NCBI RefSeq assembly: GCF_008639165.1 | Contig: NZ_CP029197.1 | Location: 1 to 64,000, forward strand | Direction: 5' to 3' | DNA from: Streptomyces venezuelae ATCC 10712 | Lineage (GTDB): Bacteria; Actinomycetota; Actinomycetes; Streptomycetales; Streptomycetaceae | DNA length: 64,000 nt | In this document: positions 1 to 7,307 of the stretch, one piece after another | Layout of the letters: the number at the start of each line of letters is the position of its first letter | Numbering within the stretch: position 1 is the first letter of the stretch | The notes under the pieces: model-generated | What the model saw: only the letters and a program-made list of their open reading frames with translations | Database searches by the model: none | Told to the model about the DNA's origin: nothing | Made by a program: the position numbers and the translations under genes

Positions 1-95
1 CCTGCTCCGCAGTGCAGTTGATAGGGCGTCACTCCGTGACGCCCGGTTGGATCGCTCCGCGATCCAACCGCTGGAATTCGCTCCGCGAATTCCAG
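1..95. repeat. Telomere-like array of four tandem palindromes
   Basis: Four perfect inverted repeats follow each other: 2-12 (arms 2-5/9-12), 24-44 (arms 24-32/36-44), 45-69 (arms 45-55/59-69) and 71-95 (arms 71-81/85-95). Every one has the same three-base centre TCC, closed by a C:G pair. On the complementary strand this reads C-GGA-G, a GNA triloop, known to form unusually stable hairpins. Streptomyces telomeres are dense arrays of such hairpins, with GNA loops mostly on the 3' strand; at a left end that is the minus strand, as here. The outer sequence is not the archetypal CCCGCGGAGCGGG. I infer a terminal or near-terminal position for base 1; the sequence alone cannot prove a physical end. 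Confidence 0.75.
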
Positions 96-545
96 AAAAG
101 CAGCTGGCTAGAGGGTGGGCCTCGCTTTCGTCTTTCCCTAGGTTGTGGAATTCGCAATTAATTCTCATTGGTTGCGAATTACCAAAGAATGCGAAATATC
201 TATTTCCATGTTCTCGTGGAACTTTCAACAGCCCGTGCCGGTGCAAAAGGTGAGTTTGTATCAGGGGTTCCGTGGCTGTCTCTGTGTGCCCGAGATCGCT
301 GAGGCCGGCGCCTCCCCCTCACGGCACGATGGCCTCCGAGCGCGGCGTGGGGCCGACCTTGAGCATCGCCTCCACCCGGAGCATGGGCTGTCGTCTCTGC
401 TCACCTTGAGCGGATTGCCCCCAGAGCCTTCACGCCGTCAGGAACGGGATAGTGGCGGGGCGTTCGTGGTCCCTGGGGCCCGGTCGACGAGCGGGCTTGT
501 CCCCTGCCGGGCTGGTGCTTCTGGTGGTCGGGCCCGGCCGGGTGG
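96..545. other. Gene-free subtelomeric spacer
   Basis: No convincing gene. Open frames here lack recognisable protein sequence and have no good ribosome sites. Base composition is lower in GC at 140-250 than in the rest of the window. The stretch contains the inverted repeat at 149-180 and a small one near 204-220. Non-coding DNA between a telomere and the first gene is usual in Streptomyces. Confidence 0.5.
149..180. repeat. Inverted repeat downstream of telomere-like hairpins
   Basis: AATTCGCAA at 149-157 is repeated inverted as TTGCGAATT at 172-180, with 14 bases between. It lies in an AT-richer stretch and reuses the AATTCGC core of the fourth telomere-like palindrome (75-81). It could be an inner telomeric palindrome or a protein-binding site; the long loop makes a tight hairpin less likely. 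Confidence 0.5.
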
Positions 546-1136
546 TCAGGCTGAGAAGCCGATGCTGGACACGTACTCGTACTGACCCCACTGGGAGCCG
601 AGGTCCTGGACGACCTCACCAACCCAGATGTCGTCCATGCCGGCATGGTCATCAGCAGCCCACGCGCCGATGATCCGGTCCCACCGACGAACGTTCAGGT
701 GCCGGTACTCCACAACCCGTTGGAGAGGACGTGCGACCTGGGACTGATTGAGGGGGTGGAACTCCACGCGTGTGCCGCGTCCCTGCCGGTTGAGACGGTT
801 CAGAAGGTACCGGGCGACGTTCTGACGCCGTACGGCACGATACGCAGACTCGATACGTTCCAAGTTCCGATGTGAAGGAGCGCGCTTGCCCTCCCGCCAA
901 GCTCTGATGGTCCGGTCCGTGACGGTCAGGCCAGCCGCACGCGCGGCCTGACGAGCGTGCTCACTCCGGGTGAGATAGTTCAGCCTCGCCATCAGACCAC
1001 GCCGCTGCTCAACCGGCGTCACCACAAAGCCCGCAAGCTCATCCAGCTGACGCGCCACCAACTCATGACCCTTCACACCACGAGCCCCGAACTTCCCGAA
1101 ATCAATCACCCGCTCCGGCACAACCCCACCCCCCAT
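546..1136 (-). CDS. Tpg-like HTH protein; candidate telomere terminal protein
   Basis: 196 residues, the first gene next to the telomere-like palindromes and transcribed toward them. Residues 46-92 contain a helix-turn-helix: a basic lead-in (GLMARLNYLTR, 47-57), then TVTDRTIRAWREGKRAPS at 71-88. A basic helical stretch follows (95-120), then GTRVEFHPLN (121-130) and a C-terminal region. The length, the R-x-NYL...RTIRAW...GKR layout and the position match the Tpg terminal proteins (about 184 residues), which cap the 5' ends of Streptomyces telomeres and prime end patching. No Tap partner is visible. The start is uncertain: ATG 1136 has a poor ribosome site, and a GTG five codons on follows a G-rich stretch. 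Alternative: a plasmid-type transcription regulator with the same fold. Confidence 0.5.
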   Translation of the reverse strand: MGGGVVPERVIDFGKFGARGVKGHELVARQLDELAGFVVTPVEQRRGLMARLNYLTRSEHARQAARAAGLTVTDRTIRAWREGKRAPSHRNLERIESAYRAVRRQNVARYLLNRLNRQGRGTRVEFHPLNQSQVARPLQRVVEYRHLNVRRWDRIIGAWAADDHAGMDDIWVGEVVQDLGSQWGQYEYVSSIGFSA

Positions 1137-1644
1137 CCACCACTAAACCGCCCCCACAGCGAGAGCATGCCGTAAATACCTACACCCCCAAAATACCAGC
1201 TCCCCCAACGCGAATCAAAGACAACCCGTCAAATCACCCGAACAGAAAGAGAATTCACTCCCCCCGTCCAAAAATCCTGACACCGAGAGAACGGACACAA
1301 TCCCGGAGACAGAAACCAGCCACGCCGAAACAACCAGAACGGACCCGCCAACCCACCCGCCAACAACGCACCCGACAGCCAAACCAGACCTCGAAGCGCC
1401 GAAAGGAACACAGGCCACCCGGGGGTGCAGCCGGGATGCAAGCCTGCACCTCGGGAGCGTTCCGACGCCGGAGACGCGGCCCAAGGGCTGTCCCGTAAAT
1501 GATCTCCACGGCTCAGGAGGTCTTGCCGCGCACGTATGGGACGTGTTGTGCACGGGGGAGTCGGGCTCTCTAATCTGTCGCAGGCGGCAGCAGTGCCGGA
1601 GGGGCGGGCTGTGCAGAATCGGCTGGGCCGCCTACCGTTCGGCT
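1137..1644. other. Gene-free stretch upstream of the Tpg-like gene
   Basis: About 500 bases without a credible gene. The plus strand is C-rich and unusually A-rich at 1170-1340, unlike coding DNA in this window. Open frames on both strands lack family resemblance. It should hold the promoter of the minus-strand Tpg-like gene (near 1140-1200) and that of the 1645 gene. Confidence 0.4.
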
Positions 1645-2157
1645 GTGAGCAGCTCTTTTCAGACGATCGTTGACCTGGAGGCGACCGCCGAGGACGCAGT
1701 CGCGCACGGGGAGCGGGTGGCAGCGTGGCTGGTCGGCGAGGGAATCGTGCGGCTGCCGGATCACGGCCCCGGGCCGCGGTGGGAGCGGGCGACGGGGTTC
1801 CGGGAAGCGAGCGGGAGCGATGGGCTGACCGTTGTCACCGGGAGGACTGTGTTCTTCTCTCCGCAGCAGAGCGGACCGCCTGTATGTCCGTACTGCGCGG
1901 TGGCGTTCGGAGATGGACACCGTGAGGTGTTCTCGCCGGTCATGGACGCATGGTGGAACGCCGGCAGGGGCGAAGTGCCGTGTCCGGCGTGCGGACGGGT
2001 GGTGCCGCTGGCTGCGTGGGAGTGGGCTGGAGACGGGCTTGCCTTCGCGTACCTGGGGTTCGAGTTCTGGAACGGGCCCGCGTTGCTGCCGGAGTTCGTT
2101 ACGGAGCTGGGCCAGGCACTCGGGCACCGGACCCGATTCGTGCGAGGAAAGGTCTAA
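1645..2157 (+). CDS. Conserved Streptomyces protein with two CxxC knuckles
   Basis: 170 residues from GTG 1645. I recognise the pattern of a common Streptomyces family of unknown function: N-terminal VSSSFQTIVDLEATAEDA, a middle ending in TGRTVFF, CPYC at 81-84, CPAC at 113-116, LGFEFWNGPALLPEFV, and a C-terminus GHRTRFVRGKV. The paired CxxC motifs suggest a bound zinc. Family members start at the equivalent of residue 1 here; the open frame extends 34 codons upstream, but that part has no resemblance, so the GTG is preferred despite no clear ribosome site. Full length. Function unknown. Confidence 0.7.
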   Translation: MSSSFQTIVDLEATAEDAVAHGERVAAWLVGEGIVRLPDHGPGPRWERATGFREASGSDGLTVVTGRTVFFSPQQSGPPVCPYCAVAFGDGHREVFSPVMDAWWNAGRGEVPCPACGRVVPLAAWEWAGDGLAFAYLGFEFWNGPALLPEFVTELGQALGHRTRFVRGKV

Positions 2158-2447
2158 CTCCCCCTACAGCAGCCGCCCGCTGATCGAGGCCATCCGCAAG
2201 GCATGATCCCTCCCGATGAGCCCCAGCAACGTCATCCGCTGGCCGTGGGAACACGAATGCCCGATCCACGGCGGCTGACTGTCAGCTGGGGGGCGGCCCT
2301 CCCCGATCGGCCGGACGAGCCCACTGTCACGCGCTGACCGGGTCTACGCGTCCGCATGGACGAGGTGGCAGAGGCAGATAGCGGCCGCGGAAATACCCGC
2401 GAAGCCAAGAAAGTTCTGCCCCGAACTGGAAACCCGCTGCCGGGCAT

Positions 2448-2714
2448 GTCCATGACTTCGGCGAGATGCTCACCGACCGCCTCGGCTCCACGCTCCCTGC
2501 CTGGATCGACGCAGTCGAGGCCAGCCAGCTACGCAAGCTCACCGGCTTCGCACTCCACCTACACCGAGACCTCGACGCCGTGACCGCCGGCCTCACCCTC
2601 GACTGGAGTTCCGGCAGCATCGTGGGCGCCGTCAACCGCATCAAGAAGATCAAACGGCAGCTATACGGCCGGGCCGGATTCGAACTCCTCCGCATACTGA
2701 TCATGCTCCAGTAG
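2448..2714 (+). pseudogene. ISL3-family transposase remnant (C-terminus)
   Basis: Only the last ~88 codons of an ISL3-type transposase remain. The frame reads VHDFGEMLTDRLG, then a helical stretch and the diagnostic end SSGSIVGAVNRIKKIKRQ-LYGRAGFELL, where this family normally has G-x-VNRIK-x-x-KR-x-x-YGRA. The N-terminal zinc-binding and catalytic regions are missing, with no start codon in homologous position. A dead insertion-sequence scar, in keeping with a subtelomeric region. Confidence 0.7.
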
Positions 2715-2846
2715 CGCCCCAAGACGCCCCTCCAGATCTGCGCGAGAACCGGGGAGCAGGAGATTTATCGCGGGCGGGCATGGGGACGAGGGCCGTGCAG
2801 GGGGCCAGGCCGTGGCAGGATGACCCTATGTTGATCCGAAAGGGCG

Positions 2847-3263
2847 ATGCCGCGTAGGCGTCCAAAGGCCGTCCGAGCAGAGCAGTGGCGGCCCCGATGG
2901 CAGTATCCGGTCCTGAGGGTCCCTGGCGTCTCCGCGCGGACTCGTGCAGCGATCCGCCGGGTCGAAGACCAGGAGATGCGGCCCAACGCGGTCGCGATTG
3001 CGCTCTCTCGCTTCCAGTGGGTCTTCAAGCAGCCTGGTCGCTACCTGAACGCCTCCGAGGCCTATTCGCCCGGGATGGAGGTGGAAGACGCTCGTGACGA
3101 TCTGGAGCGGGCGATGCTGCGCCTTCCTCCCGGAGCCCAAAGGGACTTGGGACGGCTGATCACACGCATCGACGCGGAATTCGAGCGCCGTACCTTGCCG
3201 GAACCCAACTACATCGAGTTGGCGGTGTTCGGCTGGTGGTGGACCAGAATGCGTGAACGCTGA
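2847..3263 (+). CDS. Hypothetical protein, 138 aa
   Basis: I do not recognise a family with certainty. The ATG at 2847 is preceded by GAAAGGGCG, a plausible ribosome site. The N-terminus is basic (PRRRPKAVRAEQWRPRW); residues 60-110 are charged and probably helical (MEVEDARDDLERAMLRLPPG), and the end is LAVFGWWWTRMRER. No signal peptide or membrane span. Codon use is normal for the window. It stands alone between IS remnants and could be cargo of a lost element. Confidence 0.6.
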   Translation: MPRRRPKAVRAEQWRPRWQYPVLRVPGVSARTRAAIRRVEDQEMRPNAVAIALSRFQWVFKQPGRYLNASEAYSPGMEVEDARDDLERAMLRLPPGAQRDLGRLITRIDAEFERRTLPEPNYIELAVFGWWWTRMRER

Positions 3264-3332
3264 CGGCCCCCGGGCTCGTGACTTCCCCTGCAACCGGAAT
3301 TCGTCGCTCTCTGCAACGGTCCCTCAAGATCG

Positions 3333-4092
3333 GTGCCAGAACCCGTAACTCACCAACAAAGCCACTTGCTGCGGCTGCCGTCGATCCGCAACGAGTTCTC
3401 CGACATCGCCGACCGGGCGATCAAGGACCAGATGACCTACCGCGGCTTCCTCGCCGAACTGCTGATGGCCGAGTGCGACGACCGGGCCCCTCGCCAGTCG
3501 GAGAGGCGGATCAAGGCGGCTGATTTTCCCCCGGGAGAAGTCCCTGCGGAGCTTCGACTTCGATGCCAACCCCAACATCGACCCAGCTACCATTCACACG
3601 CTCGCCAGCTGCGAGTGGATCAAGAAGAGCCAGCCGCTCTGCCTGATGGGCGACTCCGGCACCGGCAAGTCCCACATGCTCATCGCCCTTGGCACCGAGG
3701 CCGCCATGAAGGGCTCCCGCGTCCGCTACACGCTCGCGACGAAGCTGGTCAACGAGCTGGTCGAGGCCGCCGACGAGAAGCAGCTGAACAAACCCATCGC
3801 CCGCTACGGCCGCGTCGATCTCCTCTGCATCGACGAACTCGGCTACATGGAACTCGACCGCCGCGGCGCCGAACTCCTCTTCCAGATCCTGACCGAACGC
3901 GAGGAGAAGAACAGCGTCGCCATCGCCTCCAACGAGTCCTTCTCCTGCTGGACCAAGACCTGCACCGACCCCAGGCTCGGCGCGGCCATCGTCGACCGCC
4001 TCACCTTCGGCGGCACCATCATCGAATCCGGCACCGACTCCTACCGCCTCGCCACCACCCGCGCCCGCGCCGAACAGCAAGGGGCCAGCTGA
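3333..4092 (+). pseudogene. istB: Frameshifted IS21-family istB (transposition ATPase)
   Basis: IstB is the AAA+ helper ATPase of IS21 elements and works with IstA. The first part reads LRLPSIRNEF then DQMTYRGFLAELLMAECDDR (from ~3370); the rest is in another frame: CLMGDSGTGKSHMLIALG (Walker A, ~3640), LLCIDELGYMELDRRG (Walker B, ~3828) and SGTDSYRLATTRARAEQ. The frames part at a run of C residues near 3530, where one extra base turns the expected FPREKSLR into FPPGEVPA. No istA is present upstream. The 3' half could be translated from 3646 but would lack the N-terminal domain. Inactive remnant. Confidence 0.85.
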
Positions 4093-4157
4093 CCTGCACC
4101 TGCGCGCGCTCACAGGTTGCCGCGTGTTCACCCGGCGCGGCCTTGTCCAAGTGTTGC

Positions 4158-4646
4158 TCAGCCGTCGGACGAACCCCACGGGTCCTGGTCGTCGTCCGAA
4201 TCCTCAGCAGCCACTTCGATCGGCTTCCAGACGACACAAGTGGGGACACCGCCACCTGAGTGCAAAAACTCTTTGACGGCACTTCGGACGAGACCCAACG
4301 GGATCTCCGAATCGGCGGGGAACTCCGTCCCGTGGCCGGCGACGTGGTACACGACTTCAATTTGTGAGCCCAAAACCCCTACAGAGGCGACAAAGCCAGT
4401 CTCAGGGGCCAAGAGCACCAGAGCCCCGACCTGGGCGTCTCTGTTGACGCCGACATAGAGTTCATGATCCGGAAAACCGAGCCCGGTCATAGGCCGGGCC
4501 CTTGAGACGAGATGCGCCGCGTCATGGAAAGGCGGTCCTGCCAGGAGAGCGTCGATGAGACTGTCCACGTCATCCTCAATGGCGACGAGAACGGGCTCGT
4601 GCATGTCTGCGCGGCGATAGCGCGCTTCCAGTCGGCTGTCAGCCAC
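4158..4646 (-). CDS. Imm1-family immunity protein (orphan)
   Basis: 162 residues from GTG 4646, with AGAGGAGG nine bases upstream. The C-terminal half carries features of the Imm1 family, which protects cells from cognate polymorphic toxins (often deaminases): HELYVGVNRDAQVGALVL, VVYHVAGHGTEFPADSEIP and VRSAVKEFLHSGGGVPTCVVW. The tail is acidic (AAEDSDDDQD). No toxin gene lies next to it; both sides are transposase remnants. So it is either an orphan immunity gene guarding against toxins of sister strains or the survivor of a lost toxin/immunity pair. Family call is by motif memory. Confidence 0.7.
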   Translation of the reverse strand: MADSRLEARYRRADMHEPVLVAIEDDVDSLIDALLAGPPFHDAAHLVSRARPMTGLGFPDHELYVGVNRDAQVGALVLLAPETGFVASVGVLGSQIEVVYHVAGHGTEFPADSEIPLGLVRSAVKEFLHSGGGVPTCVVWKPIEVAAEDSDDDQDPWGSSDG

Positions 4647-4984
4647 CTACGACACCTCCTCTGAGGAACTTCGGCCCAGTCCGGGGGCGGGACGCCGCTA
4701 GTCAGTCCGTGCAGCTTCATGAGCAAACCACAGACAGTTGCTGCCTCGCGCCGCCGGTAGGACCTTCCCGCGACCGCCGAGCAGCCCTGGGTGCTCTCGC
4801 TTGTCGATGGCACTCGCCGCTGCTGTTACAGCCAGCCGGTGCCCTCGAAACATAGCGACAAGCGATCTCACAACTCACCTCCGCAGCCACCGAGTGCATC
4901 GTCCTTGTTGAGGTCGTCGGGGGTGGGTGAGCATCTAGCGGCTGACCTGGCGTGGTTTGGGAATCGCCGGGGTGGTCGGCGCGG
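4647..4984. other. Gene-free stretch between Imm1 gene and ISL3 relic
   Basis: No gene can be supported. It contains the AGAGGAGG ribosome site and presumably the promoter of the Imm1 gene at its left edge. Frames to the right continue from the ISL3 relic but have lost resemblance to transposase. Confidence 0.35.
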
Positions 4985-5463
4985 ATTTTGCGGGGCCGTG
5001 CTTGCGGCCGGCGCCGTGTGTACGCAGTGGCCGCAGGTAGCGGCGGACGATCTGGACTCGGGGTGAAGCCCAGGACGCGCAGTTCGGCGGTGATGTCCTG
5101 GGCATTCGTTACTCCCGCGTTCCGGCGCTGGTTGACCACGTCGCGCCACGGGTGCAGTCGAGTGGCCCGGTGCTCGGCCCTGGCCAACAGTTCCTCGACG
5201 CTGACGGCGTCGGCGAAGCAGCGCACGGTCTGGATGACGAGGTTCAACTCGCGGCCGACCACCGCCCTGGACAAGCCGCGGGCCAGGCATTCCTGCACGT
5301 CCGCGTGGCGTTGTCGAGTCCCCGGCTCGGCGGGCCGGGGATCTCCAGCGGGGGCGCCGCGTGCTCGTCGGGTTCGGCCTCGGGCCGGACTTCGTCCTCG
5401 TCGCGAGCTGCCTGACGCAGACAGCCGTGGTGTCTTCTGCGCCGCCTCACGCAAGTTCTCCAC
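4985..5463 (-). pseudogene. ISL3-family transposase remnant (middle part)
   Basis: The minus-strand frame from about 5320 to 4985 resembles the linker/HTH region of actinomycete ISL3 transposases: GTRQRHADVQECLARGLS, then LARAEHRATRLHPWRDVVNQ and ITAELRVLGFTPSPDRP. In intact copies this reads TRQRHADVHELLAQG...LHQRWNEGCTNA...ELRALGY. The N-terminal zinc fingers and C-terminal catalytic part are absent and the ends are low-complexity. It does not continue the remnant at 2448-2714, so at least two ISL3 insertions have decayed here. Confidence 0.6.
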
Positions 5464-5891
5464 AGTTGGAAGCGATCTGCGACTTGCGTAGCGTCCGGTG
5501 GGCCGGGTGGGACTCGAGCTCGCGGTCGAGAATCAGCTCCGCAGCTGACTGGGACACATGTCGTGTGGGGGCGCTCTGGGAATCTGCGTCGTCGCGGGCC
5601 GCGTGCTCTCCGTGACCGTTTCAGAGCGTTTCGTAAACGGACGCCACCCGCGAGTCGGTTCGCCTCCAGCGCGATGACGCTCAGGCCTGTCCGTGCGCGT
5701 TCCCAGGCCGCGCTCAGGTCCGCGATGCCGCTGCCCGTCCGCGTCCAATGGGACTGTCCGGCATCGGGAAGTCGGTTCATGACCTGCGGCTTCCCGGGGA
5801 AGCGAACGTAATGGGCGGTCGCTCGGTAGGCCTCCGGGCAGTGCCGCTCGCTGCCCTGTGTAGAAGCCGACCCGTCGGGCAGACGCCCGGC
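5464..5891. other. Unassigned stretch upstream of the SDR operon
   Basis: No gene is supported. A minus-strand frame (roughly 5620-5850) reads like normal protein (PEAYRATAHYVRFPGKPQVM, then AAWERARTGLSVIALEANRL) but has no start, no ribosome site and no recognised family, so it may be another gene scar. The promoter of the operon starting at 5892 should lie at the right end. Confidence 0.3.
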
Positions 5892-6830
5892 ATGACGAGA
5901 CACGCGGGGCATGACCGGGCGGACGACCCGGGCTCCTTGGCGGGGCGCGTCGCCGTCGTCACCGGTGCGGCCCGCGGACTGGGCCGCGGTCTGGCTTACG
6001 CGTTGTCCCGTCGCGGCGCCCGGGTGGCGCTGGTGGGTCTGGAAGGCGAGCGTCTCGTCCGCTGTGCGGCGAGCCTGCCCGGCGAGGCCGGAGCATGGGA
6101 GGTCGATGTGACCGACGCCGAGGAGCTTGCCATCGCCGCCGATGCCGTCCGCCGCACGCTCGGCAGCCCCTCCGTGGTCGTCGCCAACGCGGGCGTGGCC
6201 CTCGGCGGGCCCCTGCAGGACTGCGAGACCGACGCATGGCGCCGGGTGATCGACGTCAACCTCGTCGGGAGCGCCCTTACGGCCCACTGCTTCCTGCCGG
6301 ACCTGATGCGGACCCGCGGCTACTACCTACAGGTCGCCTCCCTGGCGGCCCTTGCGCCGGCGCCCCTGCTCACGGCGTACTGCGCATCGAAAGGCGGCGT
6401 GGAGGCGTTCGCGCACGCGCTGCGAGCCGAGGTGTCGCACCGGGGCGTCGATGTAGGGGTCGCCTATCTGAACTGGGCCGACACCGCCATGATCCGTGCT
6501 GCCGACGAGACGGCCGTCTTCCGGGAACTGCGGACGAACCTGCCCTGGCCGGCCTCCGTCGTACACGACCCCGCGCGCTACGTCCGGGCCATGGTCCGGG
6601 GCATCGAGCACCGGTCCGCGCACATCTACGCCCCGCCGTGGATGCGTGGCGCGCAAGCGGCCCGGGTCCTTCTGCCAGCCGTCGTCACCCGCCGTTCCCG
6701 GCAGGTCCTCGAGGCCCGCGGGGAGGCCCCCCTACCCCCCACCGGCCTCCTCGGGCCCGGCGGAGCCGCTGCGGGCCCCGCCCCGGCACGGAGCGCCGAC
6801 CCTCACCCTCACCAACGTCCCAGGGAGTGA
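5892..6830 (+). CDS. SDR-family oxidoreductase
   Basis: 312 residues from ATG 5892. Classical short-chain dehydrogenase: cofactor motif TGAARGLG at 24-31, NAG at 99-101, and the catalytic Ser150, Tyr163 and Lys167 (YCASK). Such enzymes oxidise or reduce hydroxyl/carbonyl groups with NAD(P)H in the cytoplasm. Behind the Rossmann domain (to ~255) is a tail with APPWMRGAQAARVLLPAVV, typical of SDRs that may touch the membrane, and a Pro/Ala-rich end. The open frame extends 48 codons upstream without family resemblance. The stop is two bases before the next ATG, so SDR, SRPBCC and FAD oxidoreductase form one operon. Substrate unknown. Confidence 0.9.
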   Translation: MTRHAGHDRADDPGSLAGRVAVVTGAARGLGRGLAYALSRRGARVALVGLEGERLVRCAASLPGEAGAWEVDVTDAEELAIAADAVRRTLGSPSVVVANAGVALGGPLQDCETDAWRRVIDVNLVGSALTAHCFLPDLMRTRGYYLQVASLAALAPAPLLTAYCASKGGVEAFAHALRAEVSHRGVDVGVAYLNWADTAMIRAADETAVFRELRTNLPWPASVVHDPARYVRAMVRGIEHRSAHIYAPPWMRGAQAARVLLPAVVTRRSRQVLEARGEAPLPPTGLLGPGGAAAGPAPARSADPHPHQRPRE

Positions 6831-6832
6831 CC

Positions 6833-7291
6833 ATGGCCGTACGACACCGACTCATCCACGCCGCCCCGCATCAGGTCTGGGACGTGCTCGCCGACGCCTC
6901 GCGCTACTCCGACTGGGTGGTCGGCACGAGCGACTCGCGCGTTGCCCACGGGCGGTGGCCCGACCTCGGTTCAGCCCTCGAGTACACCGTCAAGCTCGGC
7001 CCGTGGACGGTGTCGAGCACGACGGTCGTCCGGCGGGTGGAAGTCCGTCGTGAACTCGAACTGGAAGTCGACAGCGGCCCCGTCGGCACCGCCCGGGTGG
7101 CGATCGACGTCCGCCCATGGGGCGAGGAGTCCCTGGTCACCGTGGACGAGCACCCGCTGCGGGGAATCGCCGGCGCCCTCCACAACGCGGCTGTCGACGC
7201 GCTGATCCAGCTGCGCCACCGCGGCATGCTCAAACGGCTCGCGGGCGTCGTCGAGGAACACGCGGAAGCCGGCACACACGCACGCGCGTGA
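6833..7291 (+). CDS. SRPBCC-fold protein (polyketide cyclase/START-like)
   Basis: 152 residues. Starts AVRHRLIHAAPHQVWDVLAD with YSDWVVGTSDSR, the usual opening of the SRPBCC hydrophobic-pocket fold, and ends in a long C-terminal helix (LIQLRHRGMLKRLAGVVEEH). AGGGAG of the preceding gene's end is its ribosome site, giving translational coupling. Family members bind lipids, polyketides or aromatics, or act as cyclases. Between an SDR and a CrtI-like oxidoreductase it probably handles the same hydrophobic substrate; that is inference. Confidence 0.85.
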   Translation: MAVRHRLIHAAPHQVWDVLADASRYSDWVVGTSDSRVAHGRWPDLGSALEYTVKLGPWTVSSTTVVRRVEVRRELELEVDSGPVGTARVAIDVRPWGEESLVTVDEHPLRGIAGALHNAAVDALIQLRHRGMLKRLAGVVEEHAEAGTHARA

Positions 7292-7307
7292 GGACGGAGG
7301 AGACGCG

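Noticed and set aside
1..545. Phage attachment site or transposon end
   Set aside because: No integrase, transposase or target duplication is seen at the palindromes; the hairpin pattern fits telomeres instead.
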